From: Butyrivibrio sp. INlla16
GTDB lineage: Bacteria > Bacillota > Clostridia > Lachnospirales > Lachnospiraceae
Assembly: GCF_900104155.1 (NCBI RefSeq)
Contig: NZ_FMYB01000004.1
Span: forward strand, 1-64,000
DNA: 64,000 nt
Reading direction: 5' to 3'
The position numbers were made by a program, and so were the translations under genes. Positions 8,741 to 17,308 of this stretch are shown here, piece by piece. The notes under the pieces are model-generated. The model worked only from the letters and a program-made list of their open reading frames with translations. It was not told the DNA's origin and ran no database searches. How positions within the stretch are numbered: the first letter of the stretch is position 1; each line of letters opens with the position of its first letter.

Positions 8741-8902
8741 TTACGATCTCACCGGGTTACCTTTTATAATAGCTATAGCGAAGGCTAGTGCTACCAGGTG
8801 ATAAGCTGCGGCATATAGCCTTGCAGCATCACTTAACCCTCCACTGTCTTGCTCTATAGGTAATCCCACGCCCGAAACCTGCACCTCATACTCTACCTTC
8901 AT
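8741..8902 (-). CDS. Possible 53-residue small protein
   Basis: An open frame from ATG at 8900-8902 to TAA at 8741-8743 encodes 53 residues with a protein-like composition: a charged/polar first half, then an Ala/Leu/Ile-rich helix (AYHLVALAFAIAIIKGNP) that could cross or sit on the membrane. It lies alone in the 610-base gap between the recombinase operon and virD4. The ribosome binding site is weak (GGATGAAG), an in-frame stop lies just upstream, and no family is recognised. The same bases could instead be a structured RNA. Confidence 0.35.
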   Translation of the reverse strand: MKVEYEVQVSGVGLPIEQDSGGLSDAARLYAAAYHLVALAFAIAIIKGNPVRS

Positions 8903-9045
8903 ACTCTATACTTCATCCATATCACACACTTCATATACCTACCTTCATCCAAAAACTGCGCAAGTTTTCGGACTACTCTCCTTTCTCAAAATAAAATCTG
9001 GTTGATAGTTTCGTTATGCCCTTATCCATGTGCACCTGATTTTGG

Positions 9046-9099
9046 ACATAGAAATAGACCAGTAAGTATCGGACGTCTCCGACCTTTGCTGGCCTATGT
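9046..9099. other. Long bulged hairpin downstream of virD4
   Basis: ACATAG (9046-9051) pairs with CTATGT (9094-9099), CCAG (9059-9062) with CTGG (9089-9092), and TCGGA (9069-9073) with TCCGA (9078-9082). All lie co-linearly in one 54-base bulged stem. It lies just beyond the virD4 terminator and covers much of the non-coding DNA between virD4 and the small frame at 8.7-8.9 kb. Confidence 0.45.
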
Positions 9100-9130
9100 A
9101 AAAATGCCTCCAACTGCTAAAGCTGGAGGC
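9100..9130 (-). terminator. Terminator after virD4 copy A
   Basis: On the minus strand GCCTCCA and TGGAGGC (9124-9130, 9106-9112) form a 7-bp stem followed by ATTTTT. It starts about 12 bases after the virD4 stop codon, so the rep-par-virD4 transcript ends here and does not continue into further T4SS genes. Confidence 0.8.
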
Positions 9131-9141
9131 TTCATAATTCA

Positions 9142-10887
9142 TTATGCTTCCACGACATAATACAAGTCGTCATCTTTCAGCGACATCTTGGGATTGAGAT
9201 TCTTCACAATATCATATGCGTTCTTAGGATCATACTCTGCTGTTTCCTTATAGTGTGGATGCTGAGTTACATCATACTTATCAGAGAAAAACGGTCTCAC
9301 ACCTCGAAGCTGTAGGATGCACTTTCCACCATCCATAACTGCAATCTCATCCATGGTCATAAGATCCTTTCCTGTCTTCTGATAGTTCATGGAATATGAA
9401 GGATTATTACCTTTACTCTCACCGGTGTTGTACATGTCTATGGTTTCCTTACCCAAAATTTGATTCAGATCTTTAAGGGTAGTCTGCTCGGTACCACCAA
9501 GAAACAGCTGTGAATCCATGTTACCGACAATGGTATCTGCGTTATCTTTGTATATAGCCTTGAGCTGCGATTTTGCCTGCAGAAACAGACATGCGCTTAT
9601 CTCTCTACTACGAATAGTTGCAACCAGCTTTTCCAAATTTGGAATCTGTCCAATATTGGCTGTTTCATCCACAAGACAGCGCACATGGATCGGAAGTTTC
9701 CCGCCATAGACATCATCAGCTCTTTCGCATAGCAGATTAAACATCTGGCTATAGATAAGTGCTATAAGGAAATTGAATGTGCTGTCCGTATCACTCATGA
9801 TAAGAAATAGCGCTGATTTCTTGTCTCCAAGCAAATCCAGATCAAGCTCATCATAAGCAGTAATCTCACGAAGCTCTGCAATATCAAAAGCCGCAAGTCT
9901 TGCACCACAGCTTATGAGCACAGATTTCATCGTCTTGCCTGCAGCTATCTTGAATTTTTTATATTGCCTTACCGCGAAGTGATTAGGCTCTTTCCTCTCA
10001 AGATCCCTGAAAAGCATATCCACCGGACTCATATAATCTTCATCATCTTCCCTGACATCAGAAGCATTGAGCAGTTCCAAAAGCGTATTGAAGTTCTGCT
10101 CCTCATAAGGTGCCACATAATAGATATATCCGATATATGCGGTATAGAGAAGCGTCTCCGCTTTGGTCCAAAATTCATCCCCTGACTTTCCTTCACCTTT
10201 AGTATTTGTGATAAGCGCATTCACCAACTTCAGGATATCCTTTTCAGAGTGGATATAATGCAGCGGATTATAATGCATGCTCTTGGAAAAGTTTATGGTA
10301 TTGAAAACCTTAATATCATAACCATGCTTTTTCAGGACATTACCGGTCTTAACGATGAGATCTCCTTTGGGATCAGTTATTACATATGAACTGTGCATCT
10401 GCAAAAGATTTGGCAATAGAAAAAATCTCGTTTTACCTGAACCGGAGCCACCGACAACCAGAACATTTTTATTCCTGGCATACTTTGGAATCTTCGGTCT
10501 GCTATTTAACATAAGCCGTTCTGTCTGTGTGAGTATTACATTATCCTCAAACTTTGGAGCCATGAAAGGTTCTATGTCCTGAGGCTTTCCCCATCTGGCA
10601 CTTCCGTATTCTTCCCCATGTCTGTATTTCTTGGCGTTTTTACCTTTGAGATATACAGCCAATCTAAATAGACCTGCAAATATTATGCCGATGAGTATAT
10701 CAAAAGGGTGAATACTTGGCAGAATATCCGCCAGCGCTATGGGCAACGTTCTCATCAGCGAGTTTATCCGTTCAGTAGCATTCGTTCCTAAAGAAAGTCT
10801 CCATGCTTCTCCCAGGTTCGTTGCAATAAGTCCTATAAATACATACGGGAGATTCAAAAGAATAATACGCTTTTGTTTTCGCGTCAT
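9142..10887 (-). CDS. VirD4/TraG-type coupling protein, copy A
   Basis: A 581-residue type IV coupling protein, the membrane ATPase that brings the relaxase-DNA complex to the conjugation channel. Two N-terminal membrane segments (about 8-28 and 62-80) precede Walker A GGSGSGKT (about 146-153), SYVITDPKGDL and the downstream HVRCLVDETANIGQIPNLEKLVATIRSREIS region typical of TraG/VirD4. It overlaps the PcfB gene by 4 bases. A clear paralogue lies at 50348-52111. In this copy no TrbL, PrgI or VirB4 follows, so it would need the other element's channel to work. Confidence 0.93.
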   Translation of the reverse strand: MTRKQKRIILLNLPYVFIGLIATNLGEAWRLSLGTNATERINSLMRTLPIALADILPSIHPFDILIGIIFAGLFRLAVYLKGKNAKKYRHGEEYGSARWGKPQDIEPFMAPKFEDNVILTQTERLMLNSRPKIPKYARNKNVLVVGGSGSGKTRFFLLPNLLQMHSSYVITDPKGDLIVKTGNVLKKHGYDIKVFNTINFSKSMHYNPLHYIHSEKDILKLVNALITNTKGEGKSGDEFWTKAETLLYTAYIGYIYYVAPYEEQNFNTLLELLNASDVREDDEDYMSPVDMLFRDLERKEPNHFAVRQYKKFKIAAGKTMKSVLISCGARLAAFDIAELREITAYDELDLDLLGDKKSALFLIMSDTDSTFNFLIALIYSQMFNLLCERADDVYGGKLPIHVRCLVDETANIGQIPNLEKLVATIRSREISACLFLQAKSQLKAIYKDNADTIVGNMDSQLFLGGTEQTTLKDLNQILGKETIDMYNTGESKGNNPSYSMNYQKTGKDLMTMDEIAVMDGGKCILQLRGVRPFFSDKYDVTQHPHYKETAEYDPKNAYDIVKNLNPKMSLKDDDLYYVVEA

Positions 10888-11360
10888 CTGATCATCTCCT
10901 TTACACGGATTTTTGCTTTTACTATCTGCTCCTTGGCCTTTTCTTTATAAATGCCGAGCTGATGCAAAACGCTGGGATGCTCTTTTTTGAATGCCTTCAC
11001 TTTTTCAAACTCATCCATCACAGCTTCCAAAGCATCCATATCCTTTGCCTTGAAAAACACTGTATATTTCGGCGGATCTACAGCGCTGTCCTTTGTTACT
11101 GCAAAATCCACACCATAACGTTTTGCTATTCTCTCAAAATCTTTAATTCCCTCATCACCTACCACCATGCTGGTAGCACCCTGATCCTGACTAAGGAGCT
11201 GCTTTACCGTTTGCTTACCTCTGTATCGCTTTGGTCCCATCATCTGTTTTCGTCTTTTATGATTTATGAACGCCCTGACTGCGCCAATAATCACTCTCCA
11301 TGAAAGCTTTGTCGTTGTTACAGCCAGGTTTATCGTTTTCTGTTCTACCTCCTCCTGCAT
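10884..11360 (-). CDS. PcfB-like relaxosome protein (DUF3801), copy A
   Basis: A 158-residue DUF3801 protein with the motifs KQTVKQLLSQDQGA, IAKRYGVDFAVTKD and PPKYTVFFKAKDMDAL. Members such as PcfB of pCF10 link the relaxosome to the coupling protein. The gene is placed, as usual, directly before virD4. The start ATG is preceded by AGGGGGT. The paralogue at 52108-52587 shares the same three motifs. ParB lies just upstream with a 25-base gap. Confidence 0.85.
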   Translation of the reverse strand: MQEEVEQKTINLAVTTTKLSWRVIIGAVRAFINHKRRKQMMGPKRYRGKQTVKQLLSQDQGATSMVVGDEGIKDFERIAKRYGVDFAVTKDSAVDPPKYTVFFKAKDMDALEAVMDEFEKVKAFKKEHPSVLHQLGIYKEKAKEQIVKAKIRVKEMIR

Positions 11361-11385
11361 AAGAAATACCCCCTTTCAAAAAGGA

Positions 11386-12360
11386 TTAACCGAGATGTTG
11401 CTCATGCATTCGTTTTTTCTGCCACTGATCAAGCAGCTTCACAATTGTATCCTCCATCTGCTTTGGTGTATAAGACTTTGGAAAATACTTCTTGAGCACA
11501 TCATTTTTTAACGTAACTCTGTCTACATCTGACTTTTTCTCTTCTGACATGATAACGTTCATATCCTCCTGAGTTATTCCTTCATTCAGCGCCAGTTTCT
11601 TTATACGCTGTGCCTGCGATAGTGATGGTGTGGACTGAGAGAAATCCATTGCATCCAGCAACTGCTTCTGCTGATTTTCATCAAGATATGAAAGCTCAAC
11701 AGCTGGATTGAAGCCTATCTGTTTGTTATCCACCATATCCAATATTTCTGGAAGAAGGTTGGTGAGACGGATATAGCGTTGAACCTGCTTAACACTTTCA
11801 CCGGCTTCCTGGGCTACAATAGCGTTTGACCTGACACCTTTTAAATTCGGGTCAACTTGGCCCGCATTTTCTAAAGATGGTCTCCCAGCTTTTCTCTTTA
11901 CAGCATCAAGCTTCATCTTCAAAGCCTTTGCCCTCTCACTCGGAAGAACCTTCTCTCTTTGCATGTTGGCATCCACCATCAAAATAGTAGCGGCATCATC
12001 ATCCAAATCCCTGATTATACATGGCAATGTTTCTTTCCCAGCAATCTCCGAAGCATGACATCTTCTATGCCCCGACACAATTTCATACCCTCCTTCACTT
12101 CTTGGACGAACAATTGCCGGGGTGAGTACGCCGTACTCCTTGATGCTCTCAACAGTTTTAGCCATCTCCTCGTCATCCAGAACTTTAAAGGGATGGTCCT
12201 TAAACGGATATAGATCAGATAGGGCAATATCTGTAACTTTCTCCTTACCGGCATCATCGGTTTCTCCCATCCCACTATTATCGCTCCTAGTTTCATCAGC
12301 TCCGAGACCGAAAATGTCATCATAACTCGTGAGCTGAACGTTTCCGTGCGATTTCTGCAT
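11386..12360 (-). CDS. parB: ParB-like partition protein
   Basis: A 324-residue ParB/Spo0J-type protein. The N-terminal ParB/sulfiredoxin-like domain carries IVSGHRRCHASEIAGKETLPCIIRD (about 90-120). A helix-turn-helix region follows (SNAIVAQEAGESVKQVQRYIRLTNLLPEILDMVDN). It binds parS sites and stimulates ParA. The start has a strong AGGAGG ribosome binding site inside the 3' end of parA (41-base overlap). No parS site was recognised nearby. Confidence 0.9.
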   Translation of the reverse strand: MQKSHGNVQLTSYDDIFGLGADETRSDNSGMGETDDAGKEKVTDIALSDLYPFKDHPFKVLDDEEMAKTVESIKEYGVLTPAIVRPRSEGGYEIVSGHRRCHASEIAGKETLPCIIRDLDDDAATILMVDANMQREKVLPSERAKALKMKLDAVKRKAGRPSLENAGQVDPNLKGVRSNAIVAQEAGESVKQVQRYIRLTNLLPEILDMVDNKQIGFNPAVELSYLDENQQKQLLDAMDFSQSTPSLSQAQRIKKLALNEGITQEDMNVIMSEEKKSDVDRVTLKNDVLKKYFPKSYTPKQMEDTIVKLLDQWQKKRMHEQHLG

Positions 12361-13141
12361 TTTTCAGCACCTCCTTCGTAAGTTTTCTGTATGCCTCAGC
12401 AACTTTTCCCTTGGGATCATGCAGATAAATACTCTTTCCTGCAGCACTGATTTCAGCAGCTCTCACCGAGTGCGGTATCTCCGTTTCGTAAACCTTTATC
12501 TTGCCGCCATACACATTTCTTACGAGTTCACTAATCTCCTTGGAGTAGTTGGTTCTTCCATCAACCATAGTCAGAAGAATTCCATCGATCTTTAATCCCG
12601 GATTCATCTGTCTTTTCACCTTGCTCACAGTCTGAAGAAGTGCTTCCAATCCCTTTGCGGATAAATACTGCGCCTGCATGGGAACTATAAGTCTGTCTGC
12701 AGCTGTCATCGCATTGATTGTCAGCATTCCAAGCGAGGGATTACAGTCAATCAGGACAGCATCGTAATCATGCTTAACTCCGTCGATATACTCTTTCAGG
12801 ATTCTTTCCCTGCCAAGGGCATTTACAAGCGATACCTCCATACCAGCAAGGGATATATTTGCCGGGAGCAAATCAATTCCTTCGCTATGATGGATTATTC
12901 CTTCACCCTGCTCAATTGGAATCTCCTGCAATATATTGCTCATGATGTCCGTTACCGTAACAGGGATATCATCAGTCATCGGATATCCCAGACTGATTGT
13001 CAGAGAAGCCTGCGGATCCAGATCCACCACAAGCACCTTCTTTCCCTCATTCGCAAGACCAATTCCTATATTCTCCGTACTTTGTGTTTTACCTGTCCCA
13101 CCCTTTTGGTTGACCAGTGCATATACTGTTCCTTTGCTCAT
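12320..13141 (-). CDS. parA: ParA/Soj-type partition ATPase
   Basis: A 273-residue ParA. The deviant Walker A KGGTGKTQ lies near residues 12-19, DLDPQASLT follows, and AVLIDCNPSLGMLTINAM carries the Walker B region. The start chosen is the ATG 7 bases after AAGGAG. A longer frame from a TTG codon would place that ribosome binding site inside the gene. It overlaps the end of repA by 53 bases. With ParB it should segregate an extrachromosomal or replicating form of the element. Confidence 0.92.
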   Translation of the reverse strand: MSKGTVYALVNQKGGTGKTQSTENIGIGLANEGKKVLVVDLDPQASLTISLGYPMTDDIPVTVTDIMSNILQEIPIEQGEGIIHHSEGIDLLPANISLAGMEVSLVNALGRERILKEYIDGVKHDYDAVLIDCNPSLGMLTINAMTAADRLIVPMQAQYLSAKGLEALLQTVSKVKRQMNPGLKIDGILLTMVDGRTNYSKEISELVRNVYGGKIKVYETEIPHSVRAAEISAAGKSIYLHDPKGKVAEAYRKLTKEVLKNAEIARKRSAHEL

Positions 13142-14159
13142 CTTCATTCTCCTTGGTATCAAAAAAGATGCCCCTCGACATGTCGTGATTTACTTCCGAC
13201 TCGTAGTGGGCATCTATGGTTAATGGTGCGTTATAAAGTGCAGCTATAAGATACTGCCTTATATTGCGAACTTTTGTGGTATTGCTTTTCAGCGAATCTA
13301 TCACATAAGCCACATGACTGTAATCGAGGTTCTTGAACTGATCCTTAACCAGTTCAGGATTCTTCCTGGCTCCTCCGATGACGTAATAATCCACATCATC
13401 AGATATGACATCTACCATCAGTTTTGTAATCTGATCAATAAGAGGTTGGTTATAGGGAAATCTCTGTTTAAGTCCTTCTACATCGATCTTCTCAGTAACA
13501 CTCTCCATGACTTTTGTTATTTCAGACAGCTTATCTTTGTCCTTCTCATCTTTTCTCGTCTCATCGCCTTTGTATTCAGGTGGATATATCTTGATAAGAT
13601 TAGATGAGATAGAGTTATTTTCAGTATTAATAAAATCAGTATTAGTTTTCTCAGTATTAATACATTCCGGTTTCTGGAATTCTTGAGTTCCTGTAACAGT
13701 AATTCTAGGGCTCTCATTCTGAGAATTCTCATTTTCAGAATTCTGACTTTCGGAATCCTGAGTTGGAGATGGTTTTCTCGTAGTATCTTTTACTCTTGGC
13801 TTTGAGTAATCCGAAAGGATCTTCTTCACATATAACAGCTGTGCTTTTCCCTGCCCTTTGTTTATTTTCTCGACCAGGCCGGCATCCACAAGCTGCTGCA
13901 ACGTGTTACATGCCTTAGTGTTCGCACATCCAAGCGTATTGATAATCTCTGCAATAGTGAAAATGATATAGACTCTCCCATAAGCATCAAACCAGTTACT
14001 TTCAACAGACAAACTCATCCTATCAAGCAAAAATCCATATAAAATCTTCGCATCATTAGACACACTCCTAAACCTGCTATCCGTAAACAAAAGCTTAGGT
14101 ACCCTTATAAAACTAAACAGATCAGCTTCCTGACCATAGAAATATTCAAATTCAGCCAT
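13089..14159 (-). CDS. RepA_N-type replication initiator
   Basis: A 356-residue protein whose first 120 residues match the RepA_N initiator domain (FIRVPKLLFTDSRFRSVSNDAKILYGFLLDRM, then GRVYIIFTIAEIINTLGCANTKACNTLQQLVDAGLVEKI). The middle (about 130-190) is low-complexity and rich in Asn, Ser and Thr. The C-terminal part (220-356) is family-specific. RepA_N proteins start plasmid replication and are common in Clostridia ICEs, where their origin often lies inside the gene. The ATG overlaps the upstream stop region (TAAAATG). Coupling to parAB suggests autonomous replication ability. Confidence 0.85.
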   Translation of the reverse strand: MAEFEYFYGQEADLFSFIRVPKLLFTDSRFRSVSNDAKILYGFLLDRMSLSVESNWFDAYGRVYIIFTIAEIINTLGCANTKACNTLQQLVDAGLVEKINKGQGKAQLLYVKKILSDYSKPRVKDTTRKPSPTQDSESQNSENENSQNESPRITVTGTQEFQKPECINTEKTNTDFINTENNSISSNLIKIYPPEYKGDETRKDEKDKDKLSEITKVMESVTEKIDVEGLKQRFPYNQPLIDQITKLMVDVISDDVDYYVIGGARKNPELVKDQFKNLDYSHVAYVIDSLKSNTTKVRNIRQYLIAALYNAPLTIDAHYESEVNHDMSRGIFFDTKENEDEQRNSICTGQPKGWDR

Positions 14160-14160
14160 T

Positions 14161-14376
14161 TTAATTCATTCCCTCTTCCTTTTCCAAAATCTTACGTGTA
14201 CACCAGCCGATACACGGCTGGCCTACACTGTAAGGACAATTCTCTTTGCACTTATAACGCGGTTTTTTCTTAGGAGTTACAAGGTAATAACACACATCCC
14301 TTGTGCATTCTCCCTTCTTTGTTCCCCAGTAGCAGAACTTGCAGCTCCAGGGCTTATCTTCCGCGTATTTTTCCAT
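14161..14376 (-). CDS. Small cysteine-rich protein, copy A
   Basis: A 71-residue protein with nine Cys residues in CxxC-like pairs (SCKFC, KCKENCPYSVGQPCIGWC), probably binding zinc. Its stop-start junction with the upstream DUF5688 gene is TGATG, so translation is coupled. The C-terminal pattern C-x-Y-x-x-G-(Q/K)-P-x-x-x-x-C-x-x-K-I is shared with the 75-residue protein at 53048-53275, which lies next to the other DUF5688 gene. The function is unknown. Confidence 0.7.
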   Translation of the reverse strand: MEKYAEDKPWSCKFCYWGTKKGECTRDVCYYLVTPKKKPRYKCKENCPYSVGQPCIGWCTRKILEKEEGMN

Positions 14377-15395
14377 CAGATAGCTTCGCCTCCACGATCC
14401 TTATGAGGCTTAGGTAATTCCTTGGTCTCCGCGTCCTTAGAAATATCCTTATACTTTGCTGCAACTCTCTCCTCGAACTTTTCAGCAAGTTCAAAGACTT
14501 TTGCCTCTGCATCATAGTGATAAACGTGATCTGTGAGCTGATCCTTAATATCTACTGTTGTAGCGTTTACCTCCTTGACCATGTTCTCGAGGCTCTTTGT
14601 GTCGAAGCATCCATTATCCGGAATTATAAGTACCTCATGAATACTGCTGGGTAAAATAAAGAAGCTTCCCCTAGCCCTTTCTGCAGCCTGATCCATGAAG
14701 TTCTGATAGGCAAGAACACCGGCTCCGTGTACATTACCCTCAACAGAAGCTACAAACATCTGCTCCTGCTCCGGAGGAATATTTAAGCCAAGCAGATCCA
14801 GGTCATCAACGCCCATCTGCTTTGCCAGGACTTCAGCCATACCCTCAATAACGAGAGGTCTGATTTCCGGTGCATTCTTAAGCGCATCCTCATGAAGTTT
14901 GTCTGCTGAAATGCCATAGTTATCGAGCATCTGATTTGTTACGAGAATTGAACCAACGCCATTATCTGTCCCACCAAGCACAAATCTGTAAACAACTGCC
15001 ATATCCTCAATTTCTCTATGAGGAACAGTTTCAAGAAGCTCCTTATTTCTCTCTGCTGACACCACCTCTATTGCGAGTGTGTCCTTCATAGTGTCGTAGT
15101 CCTTGAACTCCGTGATATCAAACTGCGGTGTATTCTGAAGTGCGTCCGATGCAATATCTGCAGCCTTTGAAACAAGAACACCGTAGTCCGCGCCATCATC
15201 GAGTTCCTTATAAAGGCTATCCAGATTAAGATTCACCCCTATAATCTGATCCTGCTGTTTCACTGTAAGAGCCTCATAAGATTCGTTCATCTTATCAACT
15301 TTTCTGGTCTCAACCTCATAGGCCTCACCGCTTCTTCGCTCCAATGTGTCCTTTACGTCTGTCGCAAAGGTGTCTTTGAATTCTTCGAAATTCAT
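14376..15395 (-). CDS. DUF5688 family protein, copy A
   Basis: A 339-residue protein starting MNFEEFKDTF, chosen because AGGAGG lies 7 bases upstream. An upstream in-frame ATG has no such site. It closely matches the DUF5688 protein at 53383-54465 through the centre (LHEDA-KNAPEIRPLVIEGMAEV, NIPPEQEQMFVASVEGNVHGAGVLAY, FFILPSSIHE). The family is common in Clostridia mobile elements and has no established role. It is the first gene of the rep-par-virD4 operon. Confidence 0.8.
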   Translation of the reverse strand: MNFEEFKDTFATDVKDTLERRSGEAYEVETRKVDKMNESYEALTVKQQDQIIGVNLNLDSLYKELDDGADYGVLVSKAADIASDALQNTPQFDITEFKDYDTMKDTLAIEVVSAERNKELLETVPHREIEDMAVVYRFVLGGTDNGVGSILVTNQMLDNYGISADKLHEDALKNAPEIRPLVIEGMAEVLAKQMGVDDLDLLGLNIPPEQEQMFVASVEGNVHGAGVLAYQNFMDQAAERARGSFFILPSSIHEVLIIPDNGCFDTKSLENMVKEVNATTVDIKDQLTDHVYHYDAEAKVFELAEKFEERVAAKYKDISKDAETKELPKPHKDRGGEAI

Positions 15396-15442
15396 CTTTT
15401 TTCCTCCTGTGATTGAATACTGGTTGTACCCGTTTTCGGGCA

Positions 15443-15482
15443 AGAAAAAAAGAGCAATTGTCCATTGCTGGATAATTGCTCT
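15443..15482 (-). terminator. Leader terminator before DUF5688 copy A
   Basis: On the minus strand AGAGCAATT/AATTGCTCT arms (15474-15482 and 15451-15459) are followed by eight T residues. It sits only about 48 bases upstream of the DUF5688 start codon and in the same orientation. It either ends transcripts arriving from int or acts as an attenuator in the leader. The other DUF5688 gene has a hairpin plus T run at the same place. Confidence 0.7.
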
Positions 15483-15750
15483 ATGTAAAAATCATTATTC
15501 AATTCTGAAGGAAATCGCCTTATATTATCTTCACGTATCTTCTTATCAGTACTCATGATAAAAAGGCTACATTTTTGGAGCGATTTTCACGTTTCAAAAC
15601 TAATATGTGGTTTGTAAGAGTATATAAATTCTTACTCCCGATTACGACCTCTCTGAAAAGTTCTTCTAAAACGGGTGTAATTTGGGTGTGTTGGCACCCC
15701 GCATGGTTACTGCATCCTCAGATTTTATCGGATAATTATTTGTCTAAGGA

Positions 15751-15782
15751 CTTAAGCGTCGGGATTTTTTCGACCGCTTAAG
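15751..15782. repeat. Inverted repeat between int end and DUF5688
   Basis: CTTAAGCG-TCG (15751-15761) pairs with CGA-C-CGCTTAAG (15771-15782), an 11-bp stem with one bulged base and a loop rich in T. It stands alone about 270 bases past int and 355 bases before the DUF5688 start. It could be part of the attachment site or a bidirectional terminator. Confidence 0.55.
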
Positions 15783-15885
15783 CATATGGAAGCATTTGAG
15801 ATCATATACGAGCATCTATCTTCATTACTGTACTTTTGGGGTTACGCATTTGAGAACATCTACGTTCATTTGACTTCCCCACAGA

Positions 15886-16028
15886 TTTGTCAGCTGTTTG
15901 TCAAAGGCTATATCAGTCACGATATTTCGTACTTGTTTCAGCGTATACTTTCCGTAGCCTTTTGCGCTTTTCCTTTGACTAATTATGCTCGTTTGTCAGT
16001 ATGTTGTTTTGTCAATTTTGGTTTGTCA
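15886..16028. repeat. Five TTTGTCA direct repeats next to int
   Basis: TTTGTCA occurs at 15886-15892, 15897-15903, 15992-15998, 16008-16014 and 16022-16028, all in one orientation; the first two are exactly 11 bases apart. They lie directly beyond the 3' end of int. Tn916 Int binds short direct repeats (DR2) in the same relative place with its N-terminal domain, so these are candidate arm-type sites. Confidence 0.5.
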
Positions 16029-16053
16029 GAAAAATTCTTTTCGGAGTACCATT

Positions 16054-17295
16054 TTAGAAAACGCCATTAAGCTTTGCTGCAAGCTTATTGATTGATTCTT
16101 TGTTTCTCCGATCTGACGAATCAGCATAGATTTCATATGTAGTAGAAATCTGTCTGTGTCCCATCACTGCCTGGATCACTTTTGGATTGTCTTCCACCTC
16201 ACAGAGCCTTGTAGCAAATGTACGTCTCAGATAGTGACACGTGAAATGCGGAAGTATTATCGGTTCCCTATCTTCCCTAACAGCATCAATCTCTTCCTCA
16301 TGATTGTAATCATTGTAGATTCTTTTAATTGCTTTATTAACTGAGGCAGCGCTCATTACTGAGCCATACTTGTTTTGGAAAATGAATCCCGAATATCCGT
16401 CTACTACAGTCTGATTGTACCCCTTGCCTGCAAGTTGGTTTTCCTTTTCAAATTGGAATGCTTCTTTAACAGCATCCATCATAGGGATTATTCTACAACC
16501 TGCTTTGGTCTTAGGTGTTGAGATCCTTAGCTTTGATGTGCGTGAACCCTTCTGAGGGTAGTACGACAGTGTATGATTAACATCTATCCATCCCTCTTTC
16601 AGATCGATGTCCTGCCAACGAAGGCCAGTGCATTCTCCAATTCGCATTCCCGTTCCAAGAAGTACAGTAAAAAGCGGCCACCAATGATAATACACCGGGC
16701 TCATAGCAACATATTCCATAAAGGCTTTTTGTTGCTCTGGAGTAAGTGCCTGCCTTTCCGTTTCCGTCTTAGGAAGTCTCTTTGCAAGTTCTCTCTTTGC
16801 TCCTTCGGTCGGGTTCTTTCTTATTATATCATCTCTTACAGCCAACTCGAATGTCGGATGCAACAATCCATCTACAGATTCAATAGTAGAAAATGAAAGA
16901 TGCCTTTCCGAATGTAAAAAGGTGTAGAACTGCAACACATCGGAATACTTTACATCAACAAGTTTCTTTTTTCCGAAGTCATCTCTGACATAACGCTCGT
17001 AAGTATATTCGTAGTTGCTCTGTGTCGAATCCTTCAAGTCTATTCTTGTTGAAATGTATCTGTCATATGTCGAATTGATGGTTGCAAGGCCTGCAGCATA
17101 GATATCAAGTCCATCCAGCTGATCCTTTTTTAATTTGTCCTCTCTCCGTCTAAGTTCTAACAGATTATCTGCATATATGTATTTCTTCCTGCCGATAGGA
17201 TCAATGTAGATATACATATAACGCTTGTCTGATTTTCTCTGATGTTCTCCGCGGAAGAGGGTGTTACCTTTCAAGTCTTTTCTTGAATTTGCCAT
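16054..17295 (-). CDS. int: Tn916-type tyrosine integrase
   Basis: A 413-residue integrase. The N-terminal region (about 1-65) fits the Tn916 Int arm-binding domain (RYMYIYIDPIGRKKYIYADNL). The catalytic domain has R218 (GTGMRIGE), H354 and R357 (CHYLRRTFATR), H380 (MGHRQ) and nucleophile Y390 (TTYEIYA), so it appears complete. It should integrate and excise the element. The excisionase gene lies 13 bases upstream in the same operon, and repeat DNA expected for an element end lies downstream. It is unrelated in operon terms to the Tn554-like recombinases. Confidence 0.93.
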   Translation of the reverse strand: MANSRKDLKGNTLFRGEHQRKSDKRYMYIYIDPIGRKKYIYADNLLELRRREDKLKKDQLDGLDIYAAGLATINSTYDRYISTRIDLKDSTQSNYEYTYERYVRDDFGKKKLVDVKYSDVLQFYTFLHSERHLSFSTIESVDGLLHPTFELAVRDDIIRKNPTEGAKRELAKRLPKTETERQALTPEQQKAFMEYVAMSPVYYHWWPLFTVLLGTGMRIGECTGLRWQDIDLKEGWIDVNHTLSYYPQKGSRTSKLRISTPKTKAGCRIIPMMDAVKEAFQFEKENQLAGKGYNQTVVDGYSGFIFQNKYGSVMSAASVNKAIKRIYNDYNHEEEIDAVREDREPIILPHFTCHYLRRTFATRLCEVEDNPKVIQAVMGHRQISTTYEIYADSSDRRNKESINKLAAKLNGVF

Positions 17296-17308
17296 TCTTC
17301 CTCCATAA

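Larger units (their letters stand above)
15483..16053. other. Repeat-rich non-coding stretch; probable ICE end region
   Basis: No convincing gene. It holds a two-copy 11-bp repeat (GGGTGTAATTT 15673-15683, GGGTGTGTTGG 15684-15694), a strong inverted repeat (15751-15782) and five TTFGTCA-type direct repeats of sequence TTTGTCA (15886-16028), ending just after the int stop codon. In Tn916-type elements one end of the element lies a short way past int and carries integrase arm sites. By analogy the end of the right-hand element probably lies in this stretch; the exact att core was not identified. Confidence 0.5.

Noticed and set aside
15786..16070. 94-codon plus-strand frame beside int
   Set aside because: It covers the TTTGTCA repeats, has no ribosome binding site and has an unlikely composition (Phe/Cys/Tyr-rich).
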